A stretch of DNA of 64,000 nt from Bacteroidaceae bacterium (GCA_021768245.1 JAETNO010000014.1:9845-73844), one strand, 5' to 3'. Numbered from the stretch's first letter, positions 35,153-44,340 are shown. The notes: generated by a model not told the origin, from the letters alone. Program-made: numbers and translations.

Positions 35153-35710
35153 ATGAAAACGAAAACAAACCGACTACCGATTTCCAAAAAGGCATATGAC
35201 GATTTCTCCTCGCGCCTTACTTTCACATTCTCCTGCCTTCCGGATGCTGAAGAGAATGTCAGGCTTGCCATCGAGCTACTTGACGCCTACATTACAGGTG
35301 ACGTCACCGGCCTTTACGAGGCTCCACAGCTTATAAAGATTGCTTTCTCCATACTTGCCCCCGAGATTGACAGGGCGACAGAGCGTTCGCGCCGGGCACG
35401 CGCGAGAGCCAGGGAAATAAAAGGTAATGACCGGATTGTTCCGGGTCAATCTGCCAAAGAGGTAGAATCCAGCTCGAAGATTGAACGAAAGAGCAACGTG
35501 GTTCATGGATGCCATGAAAAGCCGTGTAGGCGGGAAATAAGCACGGAAAAAGGTGGCAAATCTCTGATTTCCGCGATTGCGGGCTATGTGCGCGGAAGCC
35601 TCAGACAGGCTCTTATTTCCAACATTCGGTTTCCGATGCGATTTCGGGAATGGTTGAGGAGCGATAGACCGGGTCTTTGCCAAGACGCTTTTGCGCATTG
35701 TAGTCTTTGA
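35153..35710 (+). CDS. Hypothetical protein, DUF6291-like N-terminus
   Basis: A 185-codon open frame. Residues ~1-85 resemble DUF6291-type proteins of phages and mobile elements (short helices, YITGDVTGLYEAPQLIKIAFSILAPEID quoted only in part: AFSILAPEID, followed by an Arg-rich stretch). The second half is not recognisable. The last 98 bases run antisense into the 3' end of the AGCS symporter gene, an arrangement unlikely for an intact gene. A TAACTTTG box (35123-35130) lies upstream. Probably a degraded mobile-element gene, but the N-terminal part may still be translated. Confidence 0.5.
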   Translation: MKTKTNRLPISKKAYDDFSSRLTFTFSCLPDAEENVRLAIELLDAYITGDVTGLYEAPQLIKIAFSILAPEIDRATERSRRARARAREIKGNDRIVPGQSAKEVESSSKIERKSNVVHGCHEKPCRREISTEKGGKSLISAIAGYVRGSLRQALISNIRFPMRFREWLRSDRPGLCQDAFAHCSL

Positions 35711-37043
35711 GCAGTACGATGGCATACTTGCCGAGCAGGAGTATCGCGCCGAGGTTGCATAGGGTCATCAATGCCATGGTTATGTCGGCGAAGCCCCACA
35801 CGAGGTCGAGCGACATGACTGCTCCGAGGTAGACTATTGCGCTGACGAGCAGACGATAGATGTTGATAACGGTTTTGTTGTCGCGGATGAAGCGGATGTT
35901 TGTCTCGCCATAGTAGTAATTGGCTATGATGCTCGTGAATGCGAAAAAGAATATTGCGATGCTGACGAATGTAGAGCCTATACGGTGGCCGCCCCCGAAT
36001 TCAGCGTCAATCGCCTTTTGGGTTAGCACTATCCCGTCGTGGCCGTCCATGAAAATCCCGCTGCACAGGATTATGAAGGCTGTCGCCGTGCATACGAGCA
36101 TAGTATCCGTGTAGACTCCGAGAGTCTGTATGAGTCCTTGTTTGACCGGATGTGTGACCGAAGCAGTCGCCGCTGCGTTAGGCGTGGAGCCTTCTCCTGC
36201 CTCGTTGCTGAATAGTCCGCGCTTCACTCCCATAATCATCGCCGCTCCGACGGTACCTCCGAGAGCCTCGTCGAAGCCGAAAGCGTTCTTGACTATCAGC
36301 CCTATTATTTCCGGGAAGCGGGAGATGTTCATGCACACTATTATGAAAGCTATGGCTATATAGGCCACGGCCATCACCGGCACGACAATCTGGCTGAAGC
36401 GCGACACTCTCTGTACGCCTCCCCAGATGATTACGAGTGTCATTATAGCAAGTGACCATGCCGTAACCTCGCGTGGAATCGCGAACGACGACAGGAGCGC
36501 GTTGGAGACGGTGTTTGACTGCACGGAGTTGAAGGCGAAGCCGAATGTGAGGGTTATGAGTACTGCGAAAGTCACTGCCCACCACCGTTTGTGGAGCCCT
36601 TTGAGGATATAATATGCCGGTCCTCCCATGAACGATTTTTCCCCTTTCACCTTGAACAGCTGGGCAAGAGTCGACTCGACGAAGGCGCTTGCGGCTCCGA
36701 GGAGAGCTATCACCCACATCCAGAACACCGCGCCCGGCCCTCCGAGGGCTATGGCCGTCGCCACTCCGGCAAGATTCCCGGTGCCAACGCGGGAGGCAAT
36801 AGACAGTGCGAAAGCCTGGAATGAACTGATTGTCCCGTGGGCGGGCGCATCGTCATGTCGCCGGTCGTTGTTACCCTTGCCTGAGCGGACAAGCAGGCGG
36901 CACATCTCGCCAATCATGCGGAATTGCACCCCTCGGGTGCTGATGGTGAAGAACAGGGCGACGGCGAGAAGCACGGTCACCATCACATAGTCGGTCAGCA
37001 CTCCGCTCACGGCGGAGACTGTGTCCTGGAGGATATCGGTCAT
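35613..37043 (-). CDS. Sodium:alanine symporter (AGCS family)
   Basis: A 476-residue inner-membrane amino-acid carrier of the alanine/glycine:cation symporter family with about eleven helices. Family motifs: SSFQAFALSIASRVGTGNLAGVATAI (quoted in part: SRVGTGNLAGV), the FMGGPAYY and GLFSNEAGEGSTPNAAATA signatures. ATG 37043 (MTDILQDTVS) is chosen; the 14 upstream codons have no family similarity. Transported amino acid not readable from sequence. Separated from the upstream phosphosugar mutase gene by a terminator. Confidence 0.93.
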   Translation of the reverse strand: MTDILQDTVSAVSGVLTDYVMVTVLLAVALFFTISTRGVQFRMIGEMCRLLVRSGKGNNDRRHDDAPAHGTISSFQAFALSIASRVGTGNLAGVATAIALGGPGAVFWMWVIALLGAASAFVESTLAQLFKVKGEKSFMGGPAYYILKGLHKRWWAVTFAVLITLTFGFAFNSVQSNTVSNALLSSFAIPREVTAWSLAIMTLVIIWGGVQRVSRFSQIVVPVMAVAYIAIAFIIVCMNISRFPEIIGLIVKNAFGFDEALGGTVGAAMIMGVKRGLFSNEAGEGSTPNAAATASVTHPVKQGLIQTLGVYTDTMLVCTATAFIILCSGIFMDGHDGIVLTQKAIDAEFGGGHRIGSTFVSIAIFFFAFTSIIANYYYGETNIRFIRDNKTVINIYRLLVSAIVYLGAVMSLDLVWGFADITMALMTLCNLGAILLLGKYAIVLLKDYNAQKRLGKDPVYRSSTIPEIASETECWK

Positions 37044-37072
37044 AACGATAGTGTGGGCTTTAATAGGCTGTG

Positions 37073-37114
37073 AAAAAAATAACATCGCAAGCCACCTTTG
37101 CCTGCGATGTTATT
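37073..37114 (-). terminator. Terminator of the phosphosugar mutase gene
   Basis: A 12-bp perfect stem (37078-37089 with 37103-37114) followed on the minus strand by a T-run. It lies 55 bases after the mutase stop and just upstream of the AGCS gene. Confidence 0.85.
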
Positions 37115-37169
37115 GAAGTTGGCGGCATTATAGCGTTATAATTGCCGTATGGTCGTTTTTGTTCGTTCC

Positions 37170-38921
37170 TTATGCGATGCCGAGGTCTTTTTTAAGGGCT
37201 TCGATTTTCTGCTCTGCGAGCTTGCCGCAGTTGTCATAGTCCTCTACCTTTGCCATTGGCACCTTGACTTCCATATAGAACTTGATTTTTGGCTCTGTAC
37301 CGGAGGGGCGTACCGAAACCTTGGAGCCGTCCTCCGTGAAATACTGGAGCACATTGGAAGTGGTGGGGAAGTCGAGTTTCTCGACCTTGCCGCTGCCGAC
37401 ATGGGTGAGATCGAGGGTGGCGTAGTCCTTGATGATTTCCACGGGGCTTCCGGCGAGTGACTTCGGGGGATTCTCGCGGAAGTCCTTCATCATGGCCTGG
37501 ATTTCTTCTGCGCCGGTCTTGCCGGGACGTACTACCGACACGCCTACTTCATGGCTGAAACCATATTTCAGGTAGATGTCGGCGAGCATGGCCTGGAAGT
37601 CCATACCCTTGTCCTTTGCCCATGCGCATGCCTCTGCCATGAGTGAGATAGCCGATACGGCATCCTTGTCGCGGCAGAATGTCTCTGCGAGGAAGCCATA
37701 GCTCTCTTCGCCGCCGCCGAGATAGCGGAGCACGTCTTCATTGTCGCGCATCACGGCTGCAATCCACTTGAAGCCGGTGTAGCAGTCGAAGAGACGCACG
37801 TTCATGGCCTCGCAGATTGACTTGATGGTCTCGGTGGTCACGATAGTCTTGACAGCAAATTCATTGCCTTTGAGGAGGCCGAGTTCCTTATTGCGGGTGA
37901 TGATGTAGTTGAGGAGTATCATCACAATCTGGTTGCCGTTGAGCAGCACATATTCGCCGGAGTTGTCGCGGATTACGCATCCGATACGGTCGGCGTCGGG
38001 GTCTGATGCCATCACGATGTCAGCGTTGACCTCCTTGGCCTTGGCGATTGCCATTGCCATTGCCGAGGGGACTTCGGGGTTGGGTGATTCTACAGTGGGG
38101 AATTCACCGCTGGGCACATCCTGCTCGGGCACGTGGATTATATTCGTGAAACCGTAGTTGCGGAGCGAATCGGGGATAAGTTTCACGCCGGTGCCGTGGA
38201 TAGGTGTATAGACAATCTTGAGGTCCTTGTGGCGTTCGATTACGTCGGGGCTGAGTGACAGGCCCTTGATTTTGTCGAGGAACACCTTGTCGACATCTTC
38301 GCCAATAATCTGGATTTTTGATTTGTCTCCCTGGAACTTGATGTCCTTCACACTCTTGATGCGGTTGACGTGGTCGATGATATTCACGTCGTGGGGAGCG
38401 ATAATCTGAGCGCCGTCTTCCCAATAAGCCTTATAGCCGTTGTAGATTTTGGGATTGTGGGAGGCTGTGATATTTACGCCGCTCTGGCATCCGAAATGAC
38501 GGATGGCGAACGAAAGTTCGGGAGTCGGGCGGAAGTTGTCGAAAAGATAAACCTTGATGCCGTTGGCAGAGAAAATGTCGGCTACTATTTCAGCGAATTT
38601 GCGGGAGTTGTTGCGCACGTCGTGGCCTACGGCTACGCTGATTTCGGGAAGGTCCTTGAAGGCTTCTTTCAGGTAGTTGGCGAGACCCTGGGTGGCAGCG
38701 CCTACAGTGTAGATGTTCATGCGGTTTGTGCCTGCGCCCATGATGCCGCGGAGGCCGCCGGTGCCGAATTCAAGATCTTTGTAGAAACTTTCGATTAGCT
38801 CTGTCTTGTCGTCAGCGTCGAGCATACGCTTCACTTCCGTGCGGGTTTCTTCGTCATAGTCATTGCCGAGCCATGCCTGGGCTTTGGAGGTGACTTCTTT
38901 TAGCAGTTGTTCGTTTTCCAT
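37170..38921 (-). CDS. Alpha-D-phosphohexomutase (phosphoglucomutase/phosphomannomutase type)
   Basis: A 583-residue phosphosugar mutase interconverting hexose 1- and 6-phosphates. Catalytic phosphoserine in NITASHNPKIYNGYK (TASHNP, ~140), metal-binding loop ASDPDADRIG (~303-312), sugar-binding GGGEESYGF (~393-401) and phosphate-binding RPSGTEPKIKFY near the C-terminus. ATG 38921 (MENEQLLKEV) is chosen; the frame extends 11 codons upstream. The long form fits PgcA-type phosphoglucomutase. Single gene with consensus promoter and terminator. Confidence 0.93.
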   Translation of the reverse strand: MENEQLLKEVTSKAQAWLGNDYDEETRTEVKRMLDADDKTELIESFYKDLEFGTGGLRGIMGAGTNRMNIYTVGAATQGLANYLKEAFKDLPEISVAVGHDVRNNSRKFAEIVADIFSANGIKVYLFDNFRPTPELSFAIRHFGCQSGVNITASHNPKIYNGYKAYWEDGAQIIAPHDVNIIDHVNRIKSVKDIKFQGDKSKIQIIGEDVDKVFLDKIKGLSLSPDVIERHKDLKIVYTPIHGTGVKLIPDSLRNYGFTNIIHVPEQDVPSGEFPTVESPNPEVPSAMAMAIAKAKEVNADIVMASDPDADRIGCVIRDNSGEYVLLNGNQIVMILLNYIITRNKELGLLKGNEFAVKTIVTTETIKSICEAMNVRLFDCYTGFKWIAAVMRDNEDVLRYLGGGEESYGFLAETFCRDKDAVSAISLMAEACAWAKDKGMDFQAMLADIYLKYGFSHEVGVSVVRPGKTGAEEIQAMMKDFRENPPKSLAGSPVEIIKDYATLDLTHVGSGKVEKLDFPTTSNVLQYFTEDGSKVSVRPSGTEPKIKFYMEVKVPMAKVEDYDNCGKLAEQKIEALKKDLGIA

Positions 38922-39054
38922 ATTATTTAGGGGGTATATATATTTATTTTTCATAACCCGCCTCGGGCGGGCGTATGGTATCAGTATTTTAGATGTTTGT
39001 CAAATCTGCCGAATTGATGATTATCTGATAGGCTATGATGATTATCGAATAAGG

Positions 39055-39085
39055 CAAATTTACGGCCTTTTATGGAAATAACAAA
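39055..39085 (-). promoter_or_regulatory. Phosphosugar mutase promoter
   Basis: On the minus strand TTTG (39085-39082), 19 bases, TAAATTTG (39062-39055). The leader is ~125 bases and contains a small GC hairpin. Confidence 0.8.
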
Positions 39086-39171
39086 GAAAACCCCTCAAAA
39101 ATGTTAATCCCGCATATAAAATAGGTTAATTGAATTTTTTGCCGTGATTCTGCTCATGACAGACTATAAAA

Positions 39172-39212
39172 AGGAAGCATTTCTTTAGCCGGGGCATAAG
39201 GAAATGCTTCCT
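39172..39212 (-). terminator. Terminator after the DUF4595-like lipoprotein gene
   Basis: A 16-bp stem with one mismatch (39172-39187 with 39197-39212), 9-base loop, and TTTTTATAG on the minus-strand 3' side. Confidence 0.85.
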
Positions 39213-39267
39213 GATAGAGGCTACTGCGTAATCTAATCTTGTCGGGATAGCCTGTCTTTGGATTGGT

Positions 39268-40041
39268 TTAGAAATAGCTGTAGTTTAAAATCGTTCCGTC
39301 GGCTGCTTCCAATGCGATAGAGCCGTCAGGATTCAATAAGAAATCGAAGTTAAGGGGCATACGGTCTACTTCCTCTCCGTTCTCATCTTTCTCGATAAGG
39401 GTGACTTTCTGTGGCAATTGTTTTGGCGCATACCCTAAGAACCCGCAGAAAGCCAGGGGCATACAGAGGTCATTTTCTCCGATGGCCTGTGCGAGTACCG
39501 TTGACCATTGGGATTTCTTGTTATAGACTGGTGCTTTCCCGCTATATTCAAAGACGTAGTCCTGCACGATGCCCTCCATATAGCTGGATCCCGAAGCGGA
39601 GACGCTCATGAGGAGACCGTCTTTCCAAACTGCCTTGCGGGTGTTCGTACGTCCTCCTATGGAGAGTTCGAGCTTTGTGAGGTAGCCCTTTCCGTCGTAG
39701 CTCGCTTTAAGGGTGCCGCTCTCGCCATCGTCGTTCACGCTCATTGATGTAATATGCCCTTTGCTGTCAATGATAGGCTTATCGATGTCGAAATAACCTC
39801 CTATCGTAAAGGGAGAGTAGCTGAATGTCAGTACGGGGTCTGAGTCGAAAGCGAAGGACGCATACCGCCCATCGGTGTCGTAATTGAACGAGTAGTAGAT
39901 TGAATTTCCACGGGTGATTTCCTTGACCTGTACCTGAGGTTTTAAATCAGGAACCGCTGGGGAGTCCTTGTCGTCGTCGGAGCATGCTGAAAAGCTAATC
40001 AGCAGTGATGCTGCCAAAAATTTTAATGCAAATGTTTTCAT
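39268..40041 (-). CDS. DUF4595-like lipoprotein
   Basis: A 257-residue lipoprotein with lipobox FSAC (Cys ~20) followed by SDDDKDSPAVP. The rest alternates short strands with GYLTKLEL and FNYDTDG-type repeats, as in DUF4595/YD-like Bacteroidota surface lipoproteins that bind an unknown ligand. It begins 11 bases after the VWA gene, so the two form an operon and may act together at the cell surface. Function unknown. Confidence 0.72.
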   Translation of the reverse strand: MKTFALKFLAASLLISFSACSDDDKDSPAVPDLKPQVQVKEITRGNSIYYSFNYDTDGRYASFAFDSDPVLTFSYSPFTIGGYFDIDKPIIDSKGHITSMSVNDDGESGTLKASYDGKGYLTKLELSIGGRTNTRKAVWKDGLLMSVSASGSSYMEGIVQDYVFEYSGKAPVYNKKSQWSTVLAQAIGENDLCMPLAFCGFLGYAPKQLPQKVTLIEKDENGEEVDRMPLNFDFLLNPDGSIALEAADGTILNYSYF

Positions 40042-40052
40042 TAGAAGGATTT

Positions 40053-41822
40053 TTATAATATGATTTTGTCTGTTTTGTTGCCTACTCGGCGAATGTATAG
40101 GCCGTGGGATGGGTTGATGATGCGGATTCCCTGAAGGTTGTAGTATTCAGGTGTGGCTTCCGGGTTGTCGCTGTCATTGTCGATGAAGATGTTGTCAATA
40201 CCGCTGTTTTCATCGCTCTTTCCTGTGGCTAGTCTTTCGATAAATGAGTTGGCTGCTTGCTGGAGAGAGGCGAATTTGTCACCGAAAGAACTTGAACAGT
40301 CGAGGGCGAACATTACCACGGTCGACGTGTGGATTTCTTCAATCTTGACTTGTTCGTCGTTATTGATTTCTACATTGTGCTGCCAAAGGTCTTTAGAGGG
40401 GATATAATACCAGTGGTCAATATCCTCTTTCTCGGTGGAAAGCGGTGTGTCTTTTTCGAGGTCGCGGCAGTCAGTGAAGGTGAAGTCGAGGAATATTCCG
40501 TTGCGTACGGATGTCACAGTTTCACCGGAAGCGCATCTGAAGCCTGTATAGCTTACGTCGGTTAAGGCCATATTATCGATAGAAAACGTGCCTTCTATCC
40601 ATGTTTCTGATGTTGTGATGTCGGTTTGGGCTTTGTCAAGGGTGAGGCGTATCTTTTCGCCGTCAGACGGCATCGGGAGTGAGATGGTTATGACTTTCTT
40701 AACCGAAGTACTGGCGAGTTCATCAACGATGCGAGAGAGTTCTTTGTTGACGCTCGCGATATCAGAGACGGTCAGCGCATTGCTTTCCTTTGATGCAAGC
40801 GATTCGAGATTTGACATAAAAAGTTCGTCATCAGCTACGTCTTGACCTTTAAGCCCGATTGAGAATGCCTGGAGAGGGCATCCTTGAATCTCTGTCTTGG
40901 CAATGAGTTCCGAGAGGTGGGCTGCATAGGTGGCCGAGTTCCGGTAGTCGGGCTTATAGGCGAGTGAACCTTGGTCAAGTCCGTCGGTAAAGGTGATGAG
41001 CACTGCGTTGCCGAGGTTTGTGGGGTAGGCCGGAGCTGTCATGGTCTCTATTGCGAGGTCGGTGCCGTAATATAGTAGTGTGCCTATTTTAGTTTCAAGA
41101 CTGTTGACGAAATCGCAGTATTCATCTTTGTTTTCAGTGGTGAGAGCTCCGATGGCTTTGCTTTTGATTTCCTGATTGAAGGCGGTCAAACCCAGGAAGA
41201 TGCCTGAATCGTCAACTATAGGCTCTTCGGGGTTGACCGGCTCGACCGGCTTGACCGGAATCGAACCCAATACGCCTGCAGGGAAGACAATTTTATGTAC
41301 AGAGGTGGAATATCTTGCAGAAGAGCTTGGCTCGGTCAGGGTTGGGACAGCGCTTGTATTATAACTTACATCATCAACTGCAAATGCTTCAATCGGGAAC
41401 TCTATTGAATTGCCTGAAATAGTTCCATAATAAGCATTGTCGAAGCCATTTTCCGGGCAACGTTGGTAAATGTTGAACCGCTTATACTGATCATAATAAG
41501 GTCTGTAATAAAGATAACTTATTTTTTCCAAATACACCTTTTGGGGATCCTCGGTATGGATATAAATGAACACATTATCACAGCGGCAGTCGTTGAAATT
41601 TGTGAAAGGGTGATTTGAGTAAGGTTGCATGCGGAATACTTTGGATCTTTCTGTCGATTGCCCGACAGTTACATTCCATCTTCCTCCATTCCAAGGATAG
41701 GACTGTTGGCAGCCTAAAATCCATTCATGCCATTCGGCGATTCCCACGGGTGTCCAGATTTCCGCTGCGCCCGAGGTGAGATATGAGAGCGTGAGCGCAA
41801 ACAACAGTAAAAATTTTTTCAT
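40053..41822 (-). CDS. Secreted VWA-domain protein with apparently permuted MIDAS
   Basis: A 589-residue exported protein (start MKKFLLL at 41822; signal to ~GAA20). Residues 21-185 are an unrecognised Cys- and aromatic-rich domain, followed by a Pro/Glu linker (190-201). Residues ~207-370 look like the later part of a von Willebrand A domain: FLGLTAFN (strand 2), YYGTDLAIET (MIDAS Thr, ~254) and VLITFTDGLD (MIDAS Asp, ~280). The expected N-terminal DxSxS strand is missing there and appears at the C-terminus instead (VVMFALDCSSSFGDKF, ~502-517, with its helix to ~531). Residues 376-495 form a beta-rich insert. The end (YYNLQGIRI...GLYIRR) resembles a T9SS sorting domain. Ligand unknown. Confidence 0.78.
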   Translation of the reverse strand: MKKFLLLFALTLSYLTSGAAEIWTPVGIAEWHEWILGCQQSYPWNGGRWNVTVGQSTERSKVFRMQPYSNHPFTNFNDCRCDNVFIYIHTEDPQKVYLEKISYLYYRPYYDQYKRFNIYQRCPENGFDNAYYGTISGNSIEFPIEAFAVDDVSYNTSAVPTLTEPSSSARYSTSVHKIVFPAGVLGSIPVKPVEPVNPEEPIVDDSGIFLGLTAFNQEIKSKAIGALTTENKDEYCDFVNSLETKIGTLLYYGTDLAIETMTAPAYPTNLGNAVLITFTDGLDQGSLAYKPDYRNSATYAAHLSELIAKTEIQGCPLQAFSIGLKGQDVADDELFMSNLESLASKESNALTVSDIASVNKELSRIVDELASTSVKKVITISLPMPSDGEKIRLTLDKAQTDITTSETWIEGTFSIDNMALTDVSYTGFRCASGETVTSVRNGIFLDFTFTDCRDLEKDTPLSTEKEDIDHWYYIPSKDLWQHNVEINNDEQVKIEEIHTSTVVMFALDCSSSFGDKFASLQQAANSFIERLATGKSDENSGIDNIFIDNDSDNPEATPEYYNLQGIRIINPSHGLYIRRVGNKTDKIIL

Positions 41823-41897
41823 GGTTAAGATATTGCGACCGCGTTGAATCCCCATGCATGCTGGCCATTGTTATTAATGATTGGCAATGGGATATGA

Positions 41898-42116
41898 AAA
41901 AGGTGTGAGGATTCTATTTCTGTCTTATCCCACATTCAGGTCTTGGCCTACCTTCCGCAATGGATAAGACAACAGCCCCACACCGATAGGGTCTATATTT
42001 TATCCTTTCGGACACGGATATAGCCATCAGTGCAGGTGCCATTGTCATAATATCTTCATGGGAATTGCAAACGGCCAAGTTTGAATGTGGAAGATAAAAT
42101 TTCAATAACACCTTTT
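41898..42116. repeat. 219-bp imperfect inverted-repeat element / structured leader
   Basis: The ends AAAAGGTGT (41898-41906) and ACACCTTTT (42108-42116) are inverted. Just inside, 41924-41946 pairs imperfectly with 42072-42096 (shared TATC, CACATTCA, TTGGCC). A perfect 10-bp inverted repeat (41921-41930 with 41962-41971) and smaller hairpins lie within. It falls between the VWA gene start (41822) and a TAACTTTG box (42236-42229), so it may be part of that gene's leader RNA, or a MITE remnant. Confidence 0.55.
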
Positions 42117-42480
42117 CAGCGACGCAGAGGCTTGTAGACTCAAATCCGCCTGCCTCGGGTCACCATTCAACGAAAAAATTGATTCGGGCAGGGCTGTCTC
42201 TACAGCGATTGTTTATCCGAATCATTCGCAAAGTTAATAATTTAAATTAGAAAACATTAAATATGTCTAAAAAATTAATTTTAAGAAATTGTTTAAGTTT
42301 TTGGATATACAGTTTGGATTGTCAGTGTCAAACCTCCGATAAGCTATGATGGCTCTTTACAATGGCGCTAAATCGACTTGCTTTTGATGTGCTATATCCG
42401 ATGGAGATTAAAGTCTGGGGCAATTTTTTAGGAAATATCCAACAGTTGATTGGCTGACATGTTGCCGGAGTGCAGAATTT
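42117..42480. other. AT-rich non-coding stretch
   Basis: No gene. It contains a minus-strand TAACTTTG -7 box (42236-42229) that could start the VWA operon without a clear -33, a weak hairpin at 42150-42190, and otherwise AT-rich sequence. Confidence 0.5.
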
Positions 42481-42512
42481 TTTGATTTTAAGGCCGATTC
42501 TTTGTAATTTTG
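42481..42512 (+). promoter_or_regulatory. aspS promoter
   Basis: TTTG (42481-42484), 20 bases, TAATTTTG (42505-42512). The ~65-base leader carries a CCCC-TCC-GGGG hairpin at 42533-42543. Confidence 0.85.
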
Positions 42513-42582
42513 CAAATTGAAAATTTGTGCCCCTCCGGGGGACGTCTATGCCATAAAACAGACAAATATCAATTATCTATAT

Positions 42583-44340
42583 ATGTATAGGACTAAGACA
42601 TGCGGAGAACTCCGCTTGAGCGATGCAGGCTCCGTGGTGACTCTTGCCGGGTGGGTTCAGAGAACCCGCAAGATGGGAGGTATGACCTTTGTAGACGTGC
42701 GTGACCGCTACGGCATCACGCAGGTGGTTTTCGACAACGATACTGACGCTGCCCTCTGCGATGCAGCCAACCATCTCGGGCGCGAATTTGTGGTGCAGGT
42801 CACAGGCAAAGTGGCCGAGCGTACAAGCAAGAACCCGAATCTTCCCACAGGCGATATCGAGATTATCGCTTCCGGGCTTAAGGTCTTGAACCGAAGCGAC
42901 GTGCCTCCTTTCACAATAGAGGATGATACCGACGGCGGCGATGACCTTAGGATGAAATACCGCTATCTCGACCTCCGCCGCAACTGCGTGCGTGCAAATC
43001 TCGAGTTGCGCCACCGCATGGCTTTCGAGATTCGCCGCTATCTCGACTCGAAGGGCTTCCTCGAGGTGGAGACCCCGGTGCTCATCAAGTCGACTCCCGA
43101 GGGCGCGCGAGATTTTGTCGTTCCCTCGCGCATGAATCCCGGTGAGTTCTATGCTCTTCCCCAGTCGCCCCAGACCTTCAAGCAGCTGCTGATGGTCAGT
43201 GGCTTCGACCGCTATTTCCAGATTGTGAAATGTTTCCGCGACGAGGACCTTCGCGCTGACCGCCAGCCTGAGTTCACTCAGATTGACTGCGAGATGTCGT
43301 TTGTCGAACAGGAAGATGTCCTTCAGATGTTCGAGGGCCTCGTTAAGCACATATTCAAGTATGTCAAGGATATAGATTTCACCGAGCCCTTCCCCCGCAT
43401 GACATGGGCCGACGCTATGCGTCTTTACGGCTCTGACAAGCCCGACACCCGTTTCGGCATGGAATTCAAAGAAATCAAGGATCTGACGGAAGGCCGCGGA
43501 TTCGCGGTGCTCGACGATGCCGAATATGTGGGCGCCATCGTGGCTCCCGGCTGTGCCGGCTACACCCGCAAGCAGCTCGACCAGCTCACGGACTTCGTGA
43601 AGCGTCCGCAGATAGGTGCCAAGGGCATGATGTGGGTCAAGATGGAGGCTGACGGCTCGATAAAATCATCAGTGTCGAAATTCTATACTGAGGATGACCT
43701 CCGCAAATGGGTTGACCGTTGCGGCGCAAAGACAGGCGACCTCATCCTGATACTTGCCGGACAGACCATGAAGACCCGCAAGCAGCTGTGTGAACTGCGT
43801 CTTGAAATGGGCTCGCGCCTCGGTCTCCGCGACCCGCAGAAATTCTCCTGCCTCTGGGTCATTGATTTCCCGCTTTTCGAATGGGACGACGAGACCCAGC
43901 GTTTCTATGCCATGCACCATCCTTTCACATCGCCCAATCCCGAGGACATACATCTCCTCGACAGCGATACCGGAGCCGTTCGCGCGACTGCCTACGATAT
44001 GGTGGTCAACGGCAATGAACTGGGTGGCGGCTCCATCCGTATCCACGAGGCCGAACTTCAGGACCATATGTTCCGCCTGCTGGGCCTCAGCGAGGAGGAT
44101 GCGCAATATAAGTTCGGCTTCCTGATGAACGCGTTCAAATACGGTGCGCCGCCTCACGGAGGTCTCGCTTTCGGATTCGACCGCTTTGTGAGCATCCTCG
44201 CCGGGCTTGATTCAATCCGCGATGTCATAGCTTTCCCGAAAAACAATTCCGGCCGCGATATGATGATTGACGCTCCGTCGGCGATTGACGATTCGCAACT
44301 TGAAGAGCTGAGCATCCGTCTCGACCTGAAAGAAAAATGA
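42583..44340 (+). CDS. aspS: Aspartate--tRNA ligase
   Basis: A 585-residue class II aminoacyl-tRNA synthetase of the bacterial AspRS type. OB-fold anticodon-binding domain at ~1-105, catalytic core with motif 2 (FRDEDLRADRQPEFTQID), a GAD insertion domain (~290-400) and motif 3 (GLAFGFDRFVSILAG). ATG 42583 (MYRTKTCGEL) matches the family start; the frame is open 22 codons upstream. The full-length bacterial form has the GAD insert; whether it is discriminating or also charges tRNA-Asn cannot be told without gatCAB information. First gene of a plus-strand run; the next gene overlaps by four bases. Confidence 0.97.
   Translation: MYRTKTCGELRLSDAGSVVTLAGWVQRTRKMGGMTFVDVRDRYGITQVVFDNDTDAALCDAANHLGREFVVQVTGKVAERTSKNPNLPTGDIEIIASGLKVLNRSDVPPFTIEDDTDGGDDLRMKYRYLDLRRNCVRANLELRHRMAFEIRRYLDSKGFLEVETPVLIKSTPEGARDFVVPSRMNPGEFYALPQSPQTFKQLLMVSGFDRYFQIVKCFRDEDLRADRQPEFTQIDCEMSFVEQEDVLQMFEGLVKHIFKYVKDIDFTEPFPRMTWADAMRLYGSDKPDTRFGMEFKEIKDLTEGRGFAVLDDAEYVGAIVAPGCAGYTRKQLDQLTDFVKRPQIGAKGMMWVKMEADGSIKSSVSKFYTEDDLRKWVDRCGAKTGDLILILAGQTMKTRKQLCELRLEMGSRLGLRDPQKFSCLWVIDFPLFEWDDETQRFYAMHHPFTSPNPEDIHLLDSDTGAVRATAYDMVVNGNELGGGSIRIHEAELQDHMFRLLGLSEEDAQYKFGFLMNAFKYGAPPHGGLAFGFDRFVSILAGLDSIRDVIAFPKNNSGRDMMIDAPSAIDDSQLEELSIRLDLKEK

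Larger units (their letters stand above)
38922..39267. other. 346-bp non-coding gap with promoter and terminator
   Basis: No gene. It holds the mutase promoter (39055-39085), a terminator for the gene ending at 39268 (39172-39212) and a short GC hairpin (CCCGCC-TCG-GGCGGG, 38957-38971) in the mutase leader without a T-run. Confidence 0.7.

Noticed and set aside
38957..38971. CCCGCC-TCG-GGCGGG hairpin
   Set aside because: Only six base pairs, no T-run on either side; not called a terminator.
41914..42111. Minus-strand ORF of 65 codons upstream of the VWA gene
   Set aside because: It lies wholly inside the inverted-repeat element and has no family resemblance; treated as chance.
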